A stretch of DNA of 64,000 nucleotides from JBKQVT01 sp963804825 (GCA_963804825.1 CAWDRV010000003.1:1674001-1738000), one strand, 5' to 3'. Numbered from the stretch's first letter, positions 19,502 through 29,711 are shown. Program-made: numbers and translations. The notes: generated from the letters alone by a model not told the origin.

Positions 19502-20293
19502 CTAACCAAGCCGCACGCTTACGGAACCGGACGCCTCGGGCGAGACCTCGATGGGGACTCCGTAGGCGCGCGCCAGCCTTCCCGGTTGGAGGATTTCGCT
19601 CGTGGCGCCGGCCTCGACGCGGCCGTCATGGACCAGGGCGAGATGCGTGCCGTAGCGGGCGGCAACGGCCAGGTCGTGGGTCACGAGGATCACGGTGAGC
19701 CGCTCGGTGCGGTTCAGCTCGGCCAGCGATTCGATAGAGGGCCGTTTCGACCGACAGGTCCAGGCCGCTGGTGGGCTCGTCGGCCACCAGCAAGCGCGGC
19801 CGGCGGATCAAGGCCCGCGCCACCAACGCCCGCTGCCGCTGCCCGCCGGAAAGCGACCAGAAATCGCGGGCTTCCATGCCGCCGAGTCCCACGGTCGCCC
19901 AGCGCCCAAGCGAGTCGCTCGGCCCGCTCGGCGCGGCCGGACGCCGATGCCGACCAGTCCCAGGCCGACGAACTCCCGCACCGTGGTCGGGAGCGTGGGG
20001 TTGGTGCTGCACTGCTGGGGGACGAAGCCGATCCGCGTCGGGCGGGCGAAATCGCCCTGCCGCAGCAGCCGGCCGCCGCTCGGACGCAACTGCCCCAGCA
20101 TCCCCAACAGCAGCGTGGTCTTGCCGTGGCCGTTCGGGCCGATCAAGAACCAGAACTCGCCGCTGCGGACGCGGATGTCCACCTGGTCCAGCACCGGATG
20201 GTTGCCGTAGCCCAGTTGCAGGCCGTTGGCTTCGAGGATGACGCCGCCCGGGGGCACGTCGGAGTCGATCGCCTGCGTCGTCGCCGGTTTCAT
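19502..20293 (-). CDS. znuC: ZnuC-like metal ABC transporter ATPase, frameshifted
   Basis: 262 aa after removing three bases (A19734, A19901, A19941). Walker A GPNGHGKTT (about 53-61), Q-loop region GFVPQQ, signature LSGGQRQRALVARAL and Walker B LLVADEPTSGLDLS are all readable, followed by the H-loop VTHDLAVAARYG. It powers uptake of zinc or manganese through ZnuB. The ATG at 20293 overlaps the znuA stop by four bases (ATGA), which supports translational coupling. The middle, between the Q-loop and signature, is the least certain part because two shifts fall within about 40 bases. Confidence 0.8.
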
Positions 20294-21368
20294 TGACCGC
20301 CCCCCAGCGCCGCGACGAGTTGGCGGACGTTGTAATCGACCATCGACAGGTAGTCGTCCGTGCCCGGGCGCGAGCCGACCTGGTGGGCCACGTTGACGAT
20401 CTTCGCCCCGGTGTTGGAGGCGAGGAACTGCGGCGTGGCGCGGATCGTAGTACGGATTGGCCAGGACGAGGCGGACCTGCTCGGCGACCATCTGCTGGGC
20501 CACGGTCCCCAGGTGCTGCGTGGTCGGGCGGAACCCCCGGCTTCGGCTCCATGTGGGCGATCACCCGCAGCCCGAAACGGCGGGCGAAATAGGGCCACAT
20601 GTTGTGGTCGTCCACCACTTTCGTGCCGATAGTAGGGCAGCATCATGCCCAGCCAGCCGCCCAGCAGCGCGCTCCTCGTTCTGACTCTTCAGATAGGGCT
20701 CCAGTTTGCCGTGCTCGAACAGCAGGCACAGCTTGGGGATGTCGTCGGGCTTGTATTTCTTGGCCAAGCTGCTCGCCGACCAGATGCTCGTCGATCTTCT
20801 GGCGAAAGGCGTCGTAACGCTGGTCGAAATCGGCCTTCTGATCGGGACGCAGCTCGCTCAGCTTGTCGCGGATCAGCCGGGCGACCTGCATGCCGCAGAT
20901 CGGGTCGAGCAGGTAGTGCGGGTTGCCGCCGGGGTGGACGTCGCCCATCGAGCGGTCGATGACGCCCGTGGGAACGTCCAGCGGCCGAATCGCCCTGGAA
21001 GCGTCCAGATAGCCGGCCGCCCCGGAAGCGACGGCCGGGTTCCGCGCGCTCTGCAGAACCACCGGGCTCCAGCCGGCCTCCATCTCCAACGCCGAGCATG
21101 ACCAGAAGATTGGCCTGGCTCAGCGACTTCACGAAGCTCGGCTTGGCCTCGATGAAGTGGGGATCTTCCGTCCCCTTGGCGAAGGCCGTCACCGACACGT
21201 TGTCGCCGCCGACCGCTTGGACCAGGCTGGCCAGGTCGGGAACGCTGCAGCAGACTTGCAGCCTCTGCTGGCATGCGGCCGTCGCCGACGCCGACAGGCC
21301 GGCTCGCACGGCAATCGCAGAGGATCGCGATCGCGGCGAATCATGGCATATCGAGTCTGAATTGTCAT
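20290..21368 (-). CDS. znuA: ZnuA-like metal-binding periplasmic protein, frameshifted
   Basis: 356 aa after removing eight bases between 20444 and 21330. Cluster A-1 solute-binding protein that hands zinc or manganese to ZnuBC. Metal-site text is intact: DPHFIEAKPSFV, GDVHPGGNPHYLLDP, VVDDHNMWPYFARRFGL and a C-terminal Asp (GTDDYLSMVDYNV). The GNPHYLLDP segment is a family hallmark. The His-rich loop of high-affinity zinc ZnuA is absent, so Mn or Zn cannot be decided. The N-terminus (MTIQTRYAMIRRD...) resembles a signal peptide only after repair of two shifts at 21313-21330. It is 19 bases downstream of the porin gene. Confidence 0.78.
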
Positions 21369-21387
21369 GCGAAGAACTCCCTTGGAC

Positions 21388-23053
21388 TCAGAACTTGTGG
21401 GCCGGGTGAGAACCGAGCATGAACTCGGCCCCCAGCCAGAACGAATGGGCGTTCTTGCTCGGCAGGTGCTGGGCATAATCGAAGTTGTACTGGAAGTCGA
21501 AACGCGAGAACTCGGTCAGGTACCAGGCCAACAGCGGCGACACCCGGTGCCGGTCGTCGCGGAACGGATCCTCGTTGTGGCTGACTCGGGACGAACTCGC
21601 TGTTCAGGCTGTAGTTGCTGCCCCAGACGATATTCGTAACGCAGGCCGCAGGCCCACTTCGGCTTGAACCCGTAGAGGTATTGCGTGTAGAAGCCGCAGT
21701 CCATCATGGTTTCGCCGGGCAGCGACAGCGTGCTCGTCGGGTCGTTCGGATTGGGGCCGAGGTAGCTGTCGGCCCAGTAGCGGCGGATGATGAACTCGCT
21801 CATCCAGATCGTGAACGGCCAGCCGCGCTCGTTCTTGTTCCGGCTTCCATTTCCGCGTCAGGTCCAGGCCGTAAATCTGCGTGTTGCCGCTGGAGCCGGT
21901 GCAGTTCGGACCGAACGCCCCCGACATGCCGAACAGCCAGGTGACTTCGTCGCTGCAGGTGGTCCAGGAGTTCTCCCAACGCACCGAGTACGTCAGGTCG
22001 CCGATGAGTGACCGCGGGTCGATGTAGACGAACGGCCGGCCGCCGATGGGCCGCACCTCGAAGATACTCCTCGTTGGCCAGGAAACTGGCCATCGTGCTC
22101 GCCGTTGGCGTTCTGCACCGCCACGTAGACCTGCGAGAACCACGGGACCGGCACCAGCCAGCTCAACCGCGCGCCGGGGCCACGCATGCCGTCGGGGCCG
22201 AACACCCGCGTGTTGATGATCGGCTGGTCCAGCCACGCCCAGGCATGAGGATGCGTCGGGTTGATCCGGCCGAACTCGGTCAAGAATTGCGCCCGCCTTG
22301 AGCTGGAGGCCGTCGGGCAGCGACCGCGTGGTCATGAACGCCTCTTCCAACTCCACTTCCGTATCGCCGGTGATGGGGTCGATGAAGTCGACCAGGTGCA
22401 TCTCGCCGTCGAAATACGGGTCCACGGCGCCCTTGCATCGACAATTCGACGCCGCGGACCGTGAAGCCCCGTTTCCGCGGGTCGGCGTCGCCGCCCTCAA
22501 GCTGCTGGAGCGACGGATCGCGCTGCGTGGACGTGCCGGCGGCAAACAGGCCGTCCAGCGAGATGTCGACCAGCTTGAGCTGCGCCCCGCCGCCAATCGG
22601 AACGCTGGTCGGCAACGGGCCGGGCGCTGCTGCCGCCGTCGCCGGGGTTCCCGGCTCCTCGGGCGAAAGACCTAATTCCCGCACCGCGCGATCCAGCGGC
22701 GATTCTTGCGCGGACTGCGCCGGACCGCCCGGCTGAATCTCACGCACGGCCCGGTCCAAGGGCGACTCCTGCGTCGGACCGGGGGGCGGTGGAGCGGGGT
22801 CTTGAAAGGTCGCCCACTGAACGCCGTCGCTGTGAACTTGGACCGGACGGCCAAGTTCCCACTCGTTCGACGCCGTAGGTTGTTGAAAGGCCGGCGGGCG
22901 GAATTCCGCGCCGGCGCCGTCCTGGGCACACAAAGGCCGCAAGGACCAGAGGTCCAGGGCGATGACCGCCAGCGCGATGGTCAACCATCGCGCATAAGGA
23001 GAAGGATGCGGACCGTTCCTCGCAAGGCCCGGCCGCCATGAAATCGACTGCAT
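21388..23053 (-). CDS. Outer-membrane porin-like protein of the metal-uptake operon, frameshifted
   Basis: 552 aa after removing seven bases (21584, 21630, 21849, 22064, 22092, 22285/22286, 22441). A signal peptide (RWLTIALAVIALDLWSLRPLCAQ) leads into a Pro-rich linker with two near-identical ESPLDRAVRE units. A beta-barrel domain follows, with porin-like phrases: AVDPYFDGEMHLVDF, GRINPTHPHAW, FGPDGMRGPGARLSW and C-terminal HSFWLGAEFMLGSH. It is related in style to phosphate-selective/BBP2 porins. Its position just before znuA suggests metal passage through the outer membrane. GAGGTGG precedes the ATG at 23053. Confidence 0.7.
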
Positions 23054-23123
23054 GAACACCACCTCAACATGGAAAGACCCTACGGACTGAGAAATGCAGC
23101 GTCCCGAGACGCTGCCACGACGA

Positions 23124-23450
23124 CTACCGTGGGGCAATGCAAGGTGGCGCTCTCGGCCCGAACGGGAAATGGCAGGGCGACGGGGGCGGCGACGGCAACT
23201 CCAGGACCGCGGCCTCGCCCAAGGCGACCGTCGCGATCGGCGGCGGCTCTTCCACGGCGCTGACCGCGGTCTGCTGCGCAAAGGCACAAACGGCACACGA
23301 GCCCGATTTGTGGTCCGCGTCGTCGCAATGGGCGAAGTAGTGGTGCGCAGCCTCCGCCTGGCCGGCCAAATATGCCGCCAGGAAAGCGACTGCCAACGCC
23401 CCTCGCCACCGCCGTCTCACGAGAAAATCTCCCGTTGCCGTGAAGAACAA
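23124..23450 (-). CDS. Small secreted His/Cys protein at the head of the metal operon
   Basis: 108 aa. The N-terminal membrane or signal segment (GALAVAFLAAYLAGQAEA, about 16-34) is followed by a cluster of possible metal ligands, HHYFAHCDDADHKSGSCAVC (35-54). The tail is Pro/Ala-rich. Size and layout resemble the small DUF2946-like proteins found beside metal transporters. It lies 71 bases before the porin start on the same strand and is probably the first gene of the operon. A role in periplasmic zinc or copper binding is inference only. The 262-bp region upstream (23451-23712) is AT-rich, but I could not identify a Zur or Fur operator. Confidence 0.6.
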   Translation of the reverse strand: MFFTATGDFLVRRRWRGALAVAFLAAYLAGQAEAAHHYFAHCDDADHKSGSCAVCAFAQQTAVSAVEEPPPIATVALGEAAVLELPSPPPSPCHFPFGPRAPPCIAPR

Positions 23451-23712
23451 GTATCATCCTATTATATCGGTTAGGAGAACTTTAGGGATTAGGGGGACTA
23501 TAACCTGCACAAGCGCAACTGGTATGGAATGATAAGCTAGTAAAGCGTGGTAATATGTATCGCAAGTGCCGCTATTAGGGGTTTTACGGGGAATTCTGAA
23601 GATGCGGAACGTGCGGGACCGATGCGCAACCAAGTGAAGGCCAGCCGTCCGGCTCGCCCGGCGCCGGACCGCAAGTGCCGCAAGTCGTGGGACGCCAACG
23701 GACTGCTCGAAC

Positions 23713-25206
23713 ATGAACCACCGCACGCCAACGATCTCTTGGGGCGAACTGATCCTGCTGGGCGTGCTTCTTGGCAGCTCGACGGGGTGTGTCTCGCGAC
23801 ACGGCCAGGTCGAGCCGGTTGCGACGGCCACGATCTCCGCGCCGTACTACCCGGCCCCGGCGCCAATCCAGCCGGAGTTGCGCCAGCCGTCCGACGACGG
23901 GGTGATGCCTGCATCGGCGACTTCGCCGCTTCCGGCGCCGTCGCCCGGCGCCGCCGCGTTATCCCCGGACTTACGCCCGGGGCCCGCGTCGGGGCCCGCG
24001 TCGGGCCTCGATGGCGACCCGTTCGCCGGACAGCCGGAGATTTCGGTCGAGCGGCTGGTGGCGGAAGTGGAAGCGAGAAACCCGTCGCTGGAAGCTGCCC
24101 GGGCGGCCTGGCGGGCGGCCGCCGAACGCTATCCGCAGGTGATCTCATTGGAGGACCCGATGTTCGGATTCGCCGTCAGCCCCGGCGGCGTGGGGCTGGA
24201 GCAGAACGGCGGCTGGATGGTCGAGGCGTCGCAGAAGTTGCCTTGGGCCGGCAAGCGGGCGCTGCGCGGCGAGGTGGCCGGCGCCGAGGCCGACGCCGCC
24301 GGCGGCGATGCGCACGATGTCCGGCTGCAACTGGCCCTGGCGGCCAAAATGGCCCTGGCCGACTACTACATGGCGGTGCGGCAGGCGGAAGTGAATCGGG
24401 CGACCGACGCGCTGCTGGTCGAGTTCCGTCAAATCGCCAAGACCAAGTACGAGGCGGCCCAGGCCACGGAACAGGACGTTCTCCAGGCCAACGTCGATCT
24501 GGCCGACTTGGAAAGCCGCCGTGCCCAGCTCGAGCGCGATCGTCGCGTGGCCGTTGCGCGGATCAATACGTTGCTCCATCGGGCGGCGGACTATCCGTTG
24601 CCGCCGCCGCCGGCCCGGGTGGCGGTGGCCGACGTGCTGCCGGACATCGAGACGCTGCGGCAGTTGGCCTTGCACGGCCGGCCCGACCTGCTCGCGCAGT
24701 TGGCCCGGGTCCGCGCGGAGGAAGCCAGCCTGGAGTTGGCCTGCCGGGAGTATTATCCCGACCTGGAGTTGACGGCCAAGTACGATGCCTTCATGCCGGC
24801 CGACATTCGGCCGCAGGTGGGGATGAATCTCAACGTGCCGTTGCAGCGGGCCAAGCGCGACGCGGCGGTCCGCGAGGCGTCGGCCCGGGTGGCCCAGCGC
24901 CGGGCCGAATATCAGGACCGGCTCGACCAGGTGCAATTCGAGGTGCAGGCGGCCTTCGACCGCCTCGCCCAACAGCGGCAGGTGATCGGGCTGTACGCCG
25001 ACAAGATCCTGCCGGCCGCCAAACGCAGCCTCGAGTCGGCCCGGGCCAACTACACGGCCGGCAAGCTGGATTTCCTCCGGCTGATCGACGCCCAACGGCA
25101 GTATCACGGCCAGCGGGAGAAGTATTTTCAAGCGATGGCCGACTATCAGCGTCGCCAGGCCGAGTTGGAGCGGGCCGTCGGCCAGCCGGTCGCAAGTTCA
25201 CGATGA
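23713..25206 (+). CDS. TolC-family outer-membrane efflux lipoprotein
   Basis: 497 aa. Forms the outer-membrane exit tube of tripartite exporters. The lipobox LLGSSTGC gives a lipidated Cys near residue 26. A Pro/Ala-rich linker of about 80 residues precedes the OEP domain, which starts with ISVERLVAEVEARNPSLEAAR (about 108). Two internal coiled-coil hairpin repeats are seen (for example VLQANVDLADLESRRAQLERD and the RRAEYQDRLDQVQFEVQAAFD region). The family resembles CusC, which exports metals, but no CusA or CusB is adjacent. The linker contains a REP unit read in frame (LSPDLRPGPAS). It is divergent from the metal-uptake operon. Confidence 0.85.
   Translation: MNHRTPTISWGELILLGVLLGSSTGCVSRHGQVEPVATATISAPYYPAPAPIQPELRQPSDDGVMPASATSPLPAPSPGAAALSPDLRPGPASGPASGLDGDPFAGQPEISVERLVAEVEARNPSLEAARAAWRAAAERYPQVISLEDPMFGFAVSPGGVGLEQNGGWMVEASQKLPWAGKRALRGEVAGAEADAAGGDAHDVRLQLALAAKMALADYYMAVRQAEVNRATDALLVEFRQIAKTKYEAAQATEQDVLQANVDLADLESRRAQLERDRRVAVARINTLLHRAADYPLPPPPARVAVADVLPDIETLRQLALHGRPDLLAQLARVRAEEASLELACREYYPDLELTAKYDAFMPADIRPQVGMNLNVPLQRAKRDAAVREASARVAQRRAEYQDRLDQVQFEVQAAFDRLAQQRQVIGLYADKILPAAKRSLESARANYTAGKLDFLRLIDAQRQYHGQREKYFQAMADYQRRQAELERAVGQPVASSR
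23961..23984. repeat. Single REP unit inside the TolC-like gene
   Basis: ATCCCCGGACTTACGCCCGG and four further bases match the CCCGGG REP unit seen as pairs at 3061-3153 and 39499-39590, with one base altered in the left arm. It encodes part of the flexible linker. Confidence 0.65.
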
Positions 25207-25401
25207 GCAGATAAAGCCCGGCCGTGGCAAGCAGACATTCTCACGCGGAGACGCGGAGACGCAGAGGTTCGCGACGAGGAGATGAAGCCCACCCGTTGCG
25301 TCGGGTGTCAAGCATTACGCAGAAGTGGCTGTTTTTGATAGCTCGGCAGACAAGAACCCGTCGGCAGCCGGGGCGGGGCCGAAGGGTCCCGAGACAACAG
25401 C

Positions 25402-25470
25402 GGAACACGGATTTCCGCTAATCCTCGCGGGTTGTTTCCATAAGTGTCGATCAGTGAAGATCGGTGTTCC
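25402..25470. repeat. 69-bp palindromic repeat, copy A
   Basis: Starts GGAACACGGATTTCCGCTAA and ends GTGAAGATCGGTGTTCC. A diverged copy of exactly the same length lies at 53316-53384, with GTTTCC and AGTGTCGAT shared in the middle. Confidence 0.7.
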
Positions 25471-25472
25471 CC

Positions 25473-25566
25473 AGTGCGACGTACAGATGGTTTCTGCCGG
25501 TCGGCGTCGCTTGCGAAACCGCAAGCGGATAACGGGCCTTCCGGCAAGAATATGTCGGAAGGCGTA
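25473..25566. repeat. Dispersed 94-bp repeat, copy A
   Basis: Shares CAGATGGTTTCTGCCGGTCG, the stem GCTTGCGAAACCGCAAG and a later TTCCGGCAAGAA with the copy at 48933-49027. A fragment (GGTGCGAAACCGCAAGCGGA) also occurs near 29583. The inner GCTTGCG-AAAC-CGCAAG-type arms can form a hairpin. No coding content. Confidence 0.75.
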
Positions 25567-25767
25567 CCAGAAGACAATCGACTTGTTCTGAAGCGGTTTC
25601 TAAAACCCCGCGGCTCGCCTTTCCACTTCCCCCTTCCGCCCTCCGATCCGGAGGCTCACGCCCCCGGCTCCCTACATCCTTCCCCCTTCCGCCCTCCGCC
25701 TTCCCTCTTCCTCACGGCCCTTGCCGCCCGAGCGGGGGCCTGCTATGCTTTCTTGATATTCTTACAC

Positions 25768-25840
25768 GGGGACGTAGCTCAATTGGGAGAGCACCGGCTT
25801 TGCAAGCCGGGGGTTGACGGTTCGAGCCCGTTCGTCTCCA
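25768..25840 (+). tRNA. tRNA-Ala (anticodon TGC)
   Basis: Acceptor stem GGGGACG/CGTCTCC with one G-U pair, D-arm GCTCAATTGGGAGAGC, anticodon stem CCGGC/GCCGG around TTTGCAA (anticodon TGC), T-arm with GGTTCGAGCC, discriminator A. CCA is not encoded. Confidence 0.95.
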
Positions 25841-25953
25841 CTCGATGACGCAATCTACCGCGACGGTTGACGGCGTTTTTCTTTTGCGTTTTCTGGTTCC
25901 CATCGGAAGGAAGTCCAAAGCGCATCCAAGTGCAGCCCATTTAGGAGCGTGAA

Positions 25954-28651
25954 ATGGACGATCAAGACAAGACCAAGAAACAACTGCTTGCCGACCTGGC
26001 GGCCTTGCGGCAACGAGTCGGCGTGTTGGAGCAGACGGAAAAGTCGCTGCGGGAAAGCGAGGGGCGATACCACACCCTGGTAGAAGCCGTGCCGCAATTG
26101 ATGGGATGGGCCGATGCCAACCGCGAGACCGTCGAATGGAACCGGCGTTGGTACGAATACACGGGCCAGACCCCCGCAGAGGCCCGCGGGTTTGGCTGGC
26201 TGAAGGCCGTGCACCCTGACGACGTGGCACGGGTTACGCAGCGAATCAGCGAGACCCGGGCGACCGGGGGGCCCTACGAAGCCGAGTACCGGGTGCGGCA
26301 GGCGTCGGATGGCGCCTACCGCTGGCATCTGGCGCGGTCCATGCCCGTGAAGGACAAGGACGGCAGGGTCACCGGCTGGTTCGGCGGCGCAACGGACATC
26401 GACGACCAGAAACGGGCGGAAGGGGAATTGCGGAAGAACAGAGCCATCCTTCGGGCAACGATTGACAGTCTGCCCTTCGATTTCTTTGCAATCGGCATGG
26501 ATGGCCGCTACATTTTGCAGAATGTCGCCTCGAAGGCACATTGGGGAGATGTGGTCGGAGAGCTCCCCGAAGAGGTGGCGGGAAACGAGGAGAACCTGGT
26601 TCTCTGGAGGGAAAACAATCGGCGTGCCTTTGCTGGCGAGAACGTCGAGGAAGAGGTGACGTTGACGATCAAGGGTGAAAAACGTTACTGCTACAACGTG
26701 ATTGCTCCCATCATTGATGCAGGCCAAATCCAAGGCATTCTCGGGGTGAACGTCGATATCACCGAGCGAAAGCGGGCGGAAGAGGCACTACGGGAAAGTG
26801 AAGAACGCTTCCGCAAGGTCTTTGAGGAAGGGCCGATGGGCGTTCTGTTGGTCGGCACGGATGGCCGTATCCAGCACGCCAACAGGCGTTTCTGCGAGAT
26901 GCTCGGTTATTCGGAGAGCGAAATCATCGCCGTTGGGCTGCCTGGCCTCTCTCACCCCGACGACTGGGAGAGGGATTACCCCTTCGTTTCACGCCTTTGG
27001 CACGGCGAAATCTCGTCCTACCAGGTCGAGAAACGCTATCTTCGCAAAGACGGCCAGGTCGTGTGGGCCCAATTGACGGTGTCCTTGATGCACGATGAGG
27101 CGGGCAGGCCCATCAACACCATCGGCATGATCGAAGACATTACCGAGCGGAAGCAGGCGGAGGAAAAGCTGAAGAACAGCGAACGCACGTTGCGGACGCT
27201 GATGGACGCCAACCCGGAGTCCGTCTTGCTGCTGGATCCTGAGGAAACGATCCTGTTCGCCAATGCAACCATGGCTCATCGCTTCGGCACAACGGTTGAC
27301 AAGATTGTCGGCCGCAAATCCAAAGACATCCTCCCGGCGGAATTAGCCGCCAGATCGGACGAGACATCTCCAAGGGGTCGTTCGCACGGGCAAAGCCGTC
27401 CGTTTTGAGGACGAGCGAGCCGGGCGACATTATGAAATCACGGCACATCCCATCCTCGACGAGCAGGGGAAGGTTGCCGCGCTGGCCGTCCTCGCCATCG
27501 ACCGGACCGAGCGGAAACGGGCGGAAGAGGCGTTGCAGCGGGCCCACGACGAGTTGGAGCGGCGGGTTGAGGAGCGTACCGCCGAACTGACGAAGGCCAA
27601 CGAAGAACTCGCCGTCTTCCGAAGATTTACCGAGGCAGCCGGGCAAGGATTCGCCATGGCCGACCTGCACCATCAGATCATCTATGCCAATCCGGCGATC
27701 ATCGGCCTCATGGGCCTTCGAACCCCGCATGAGGTCTTGGGCAAGAACTTGATCTCCTCTCACTCCGAATCCATCGGAATAGGGCTGCGAGATGAAGTCA
27801 TTCCCACGGTTCTTCGAGAAGGACATTGGACGGGCGAGACGATGATCCGACATGGGGAGGGACGGGAGCGGTATATCCTCGCCAATGCGTTCTTGGTCCG
27901 GGACGAGAGTGGGGCGCCTTCTCGCCTGGCGGTCGTGATCACCGACATTACCGAACGCCAGCAGGCCCAGGAAGCCTTGCAACGGGAACATCGCACCCTC
28001 AAACACCTGCTGCAATCCAGCGACCATGAACGGCAACTGATCGCCTACGAAATCCACGACGGCCTGGCCCAATACCTGGCCGGCGCCATCATGCAGTTCG
28101 ATGTCTATAGGCATCTCAAGGAGACAAGGCCGAAGGATGCGGCCAAGGCTTACGACGCCGGAGTGACCATGCTGCGGCAAGGCCATTTCGAGGCCCGGCG
28201 GCTGATAAGCGGCTTGAGGCCACCCATTCTCGATGAGGAGGGCATCGTCGCGGCGATTGCCCACTTGGTGGGCGAAGAGCGACGCAAGAAAGGGCCAAAG
28301 ATCGAGTACCAGAGCAGGGTCGAGTTCGAGCGGTTGACTCCCATCTTGGAGAACGCAGCGTACCGCATTGCCCAGGAAGCCCTGACGAACGCGTGCAAGC
28401 ACAGTCAGAGCAAGAAGGTCAGGGTAAAATTGGTGCAACATGGCGACCAGTTTCGGATCGAGGTCCAGGATCGAGGCGTCGGGTTCAGGCCGGAAGATGT
28501 GGAAGAAGGTCAGTTCGGATTGGCCGGTATCCGGGAAAGGGCCAGATTGCTCGGGGGCAAGGCCACCATCGACAGCACCGTCGGCAAGGGGACTCGGATC
28601 GTTGTCGAGTTGCCGATCGTGTTGAGAACAGACGAAGACGAGGCGAAGTAG
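25954..28651 (+). CDS. Soluble multi-PAS sensor histidine kinase (HisKA_3/NarL type), frameshifted
   Basis: 898 aa after closing one shift at A27359 (LAARSARHLQGVVRTGKAV). No membrane helix, so it is cytoplasmic. A coiled coil (about 10-32) leads to about five PAS domains, most ending in the usual DITERKRAEE-type linker (about 36-150, 165-270, 275-395, 400-520, 545-670). The DHp domain is of the HisKA_3 type, with phospho-acceptor His in YEIHDGLAQYLAG (about 698). The HATPase domain has the N-box EALTNACKHSQS and G-boxes DRGVGF and GLAGIRERARLLGG. Such kinases normally pair with LuxR/NarL-type response regulators, but none is adjacent. The nearest partner candidate is the V4R-like gene 352 bp downstream. 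Confidence 0.85.
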
Positions 28652-29003
28652 GGCGTGAAAGGCGGATAAGGCTCGGTACAAGGATAACTTGGGGACGGTC
28701 CCCAGGTTATTCTTTTGCAGTTCCCAAGGCCCCCCCGGAGGCAGCGTGGGGGCCTTTCTCACTTCCCTCATCCTTGTCCCCGTCGCGTGTCGTAGCACAT
28801 CCAACCGTTCTGTTCGGAACAAGTCGACCCGGACCCACGGGAGAAATCGGGCGGGAAGCACGTCCAAGCGGGCTGACGCAACGTAGATTTCTTTTGGGAA
28901 ACGGGCGTTCCTCTCCCACTTGCTCGGGCTCTCGTCAATCGCCCTCCAAGTGAAAACGGCACAGGACACAAGGATCTTTGCCCGCAGGTAATAGCAGGGG
29001 CTC
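28652..29003. other. 352-bp gene-free region
   Basis: Holds the palindrome at 28684-28710 and otherwise nothing I recognise. The small ORFs crossing it have no ribosome site and no coding character. It probably contains the promoter of the V4R-like gene. Confidence 0.5.
28684..28710. repeat. Palindrome with GGGGAC(G)GTCCCC core
   Basis: ATAACTTGGGGACGGTCCCC followed by AGGTTAT is almost fully self-complementary. Placed 33 bases after the histidine kinase stop, it may act as a terminator-like stem; TTATTCTTTT follows. The core resembles the GGGGACAGTCCCC repeat but the flanks differ. Confidence 0.65.
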
Positions 29004-29546
29004 ATGGCGGAATTCGTCGCGTTTGACCCCATCGTTCAAGTCCGCGGCGAGGCGGTCCGTGCCGTGGTCGATGGGATGAACGGCGCCAACTGGAAGGCCC
29101 TGGAGATCCTGGCGGAACACAACATCCACAACCCGAAGTGGGAGATGTGGTATCTGCAACAGAACTGGTTGAGCGCGTTAAAGGGGATTTCCGAAACTCT
29201 CGGACAAGACGCGATTCGCGCCATCGGGCGGAAGATTCCGGAAAACGCCCTATTTCCGCCAGGTATCGACACCATCGAGAAGGCGCTGCAATCGATCGAC
29301 GTCGGCTATCACATGAACCATTGCGGCGGTGAGATCGGCGCCTATGAGTTCCAGGGCACCGGCCCGAGATCGGCCAAGATCGTTTGCCGGAACCCCTACC
29401 CTTGCGCCTTCGATCAAGGCATCATCGAAGCCATGGCCGCGCGGTTCAAACCGGACGATTCCGTTGCGGTCTCCGTACAGCACGACGACTCGGTCCCATG
29501 TCGCCGACATGGGGCCGACTCTTGCACGTATGTCGTGACGTGGTAG
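29004..29546 (+). CDS. V4R-like small-molecule sensor domain protein, function unknown
   Basis: 180 aa, single domain, no membrane segment. The helical N-terminal half (VVDGMNGANWKALEILAEHN) is followed by a mixed alpha/beta part with HMNHCGGEIGAYEF, RNPYPCAFDQGI and a C-terminal CRRHGADSCTYVVTW. The closing Cys-His-Gly-x-x-x-Cys layout resembles V4R and related ligand-binding domains, in which Cys/His residues may bind a metal. Its place after an orphan multi-PAS kinase suggests a shared signalling role, but I would not assign a ligand. ATG at 29004; GCAGGGG lies just before it. Confidence 0.5.
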   Translation: MAEFVAFDPIVQVRGEAVRAVVDGMNGANWKALEILAEHNIHNPKWEMWYLQQNWLSALKGISETLGQDAIRAIGRKIPENALFPPGIDTIEKALQSIDVGYHMNHCGGEIGAYEFQGTGPRSAKIVCRNPYPCAFDQGIIEAMAARFKPDDSVAVSVQHDDSVPCRRHGADSCTYVVTW

Positions 29547-29711
29547 TCACGTGTTCGCCCGATTTTCCTTTGGAGGTTTTGGCGGTGCGAAACCGCAAGC
29601 GGACGACTTGGCGGGACGGAATAGCTCGACTTTGCGTCGCGTGATCTCCCCTTCCGCCCTCCGCCCTCCACCTTCCGCCTTACGAAGAATCCCCAAATCC
29701 CTTCCCCGTCC

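Larger units (their letters stand above)
25207..25767. other. 561-bp gene-free region made of repeat remnants
   Basis: Begins with a fragment resembling the MITE arms (CTCACGCGGAGACGCGGAGA). It then holds the 69-bp palindrome at 25402-25470 and the 94-bp repeat at 25473-25566, followed by a pyrimidine-rich stretch before tRNA-Ala. No ORF with coding character was found. Confidence 0.6.

Noticed and set aside
18250..23053. Metal-uptake genes as pseudogenes or as programmed frameshifting
   Set aside because: Too many shifts of the same kind, no slippery heptamers, and the restored products keep all family motifs.
23451..23712. Zur or Fur operator upstream of the metal-uptake operon
   Set aside because: The region is AT-rich, but no palindrome matched a known operator well enough to report.
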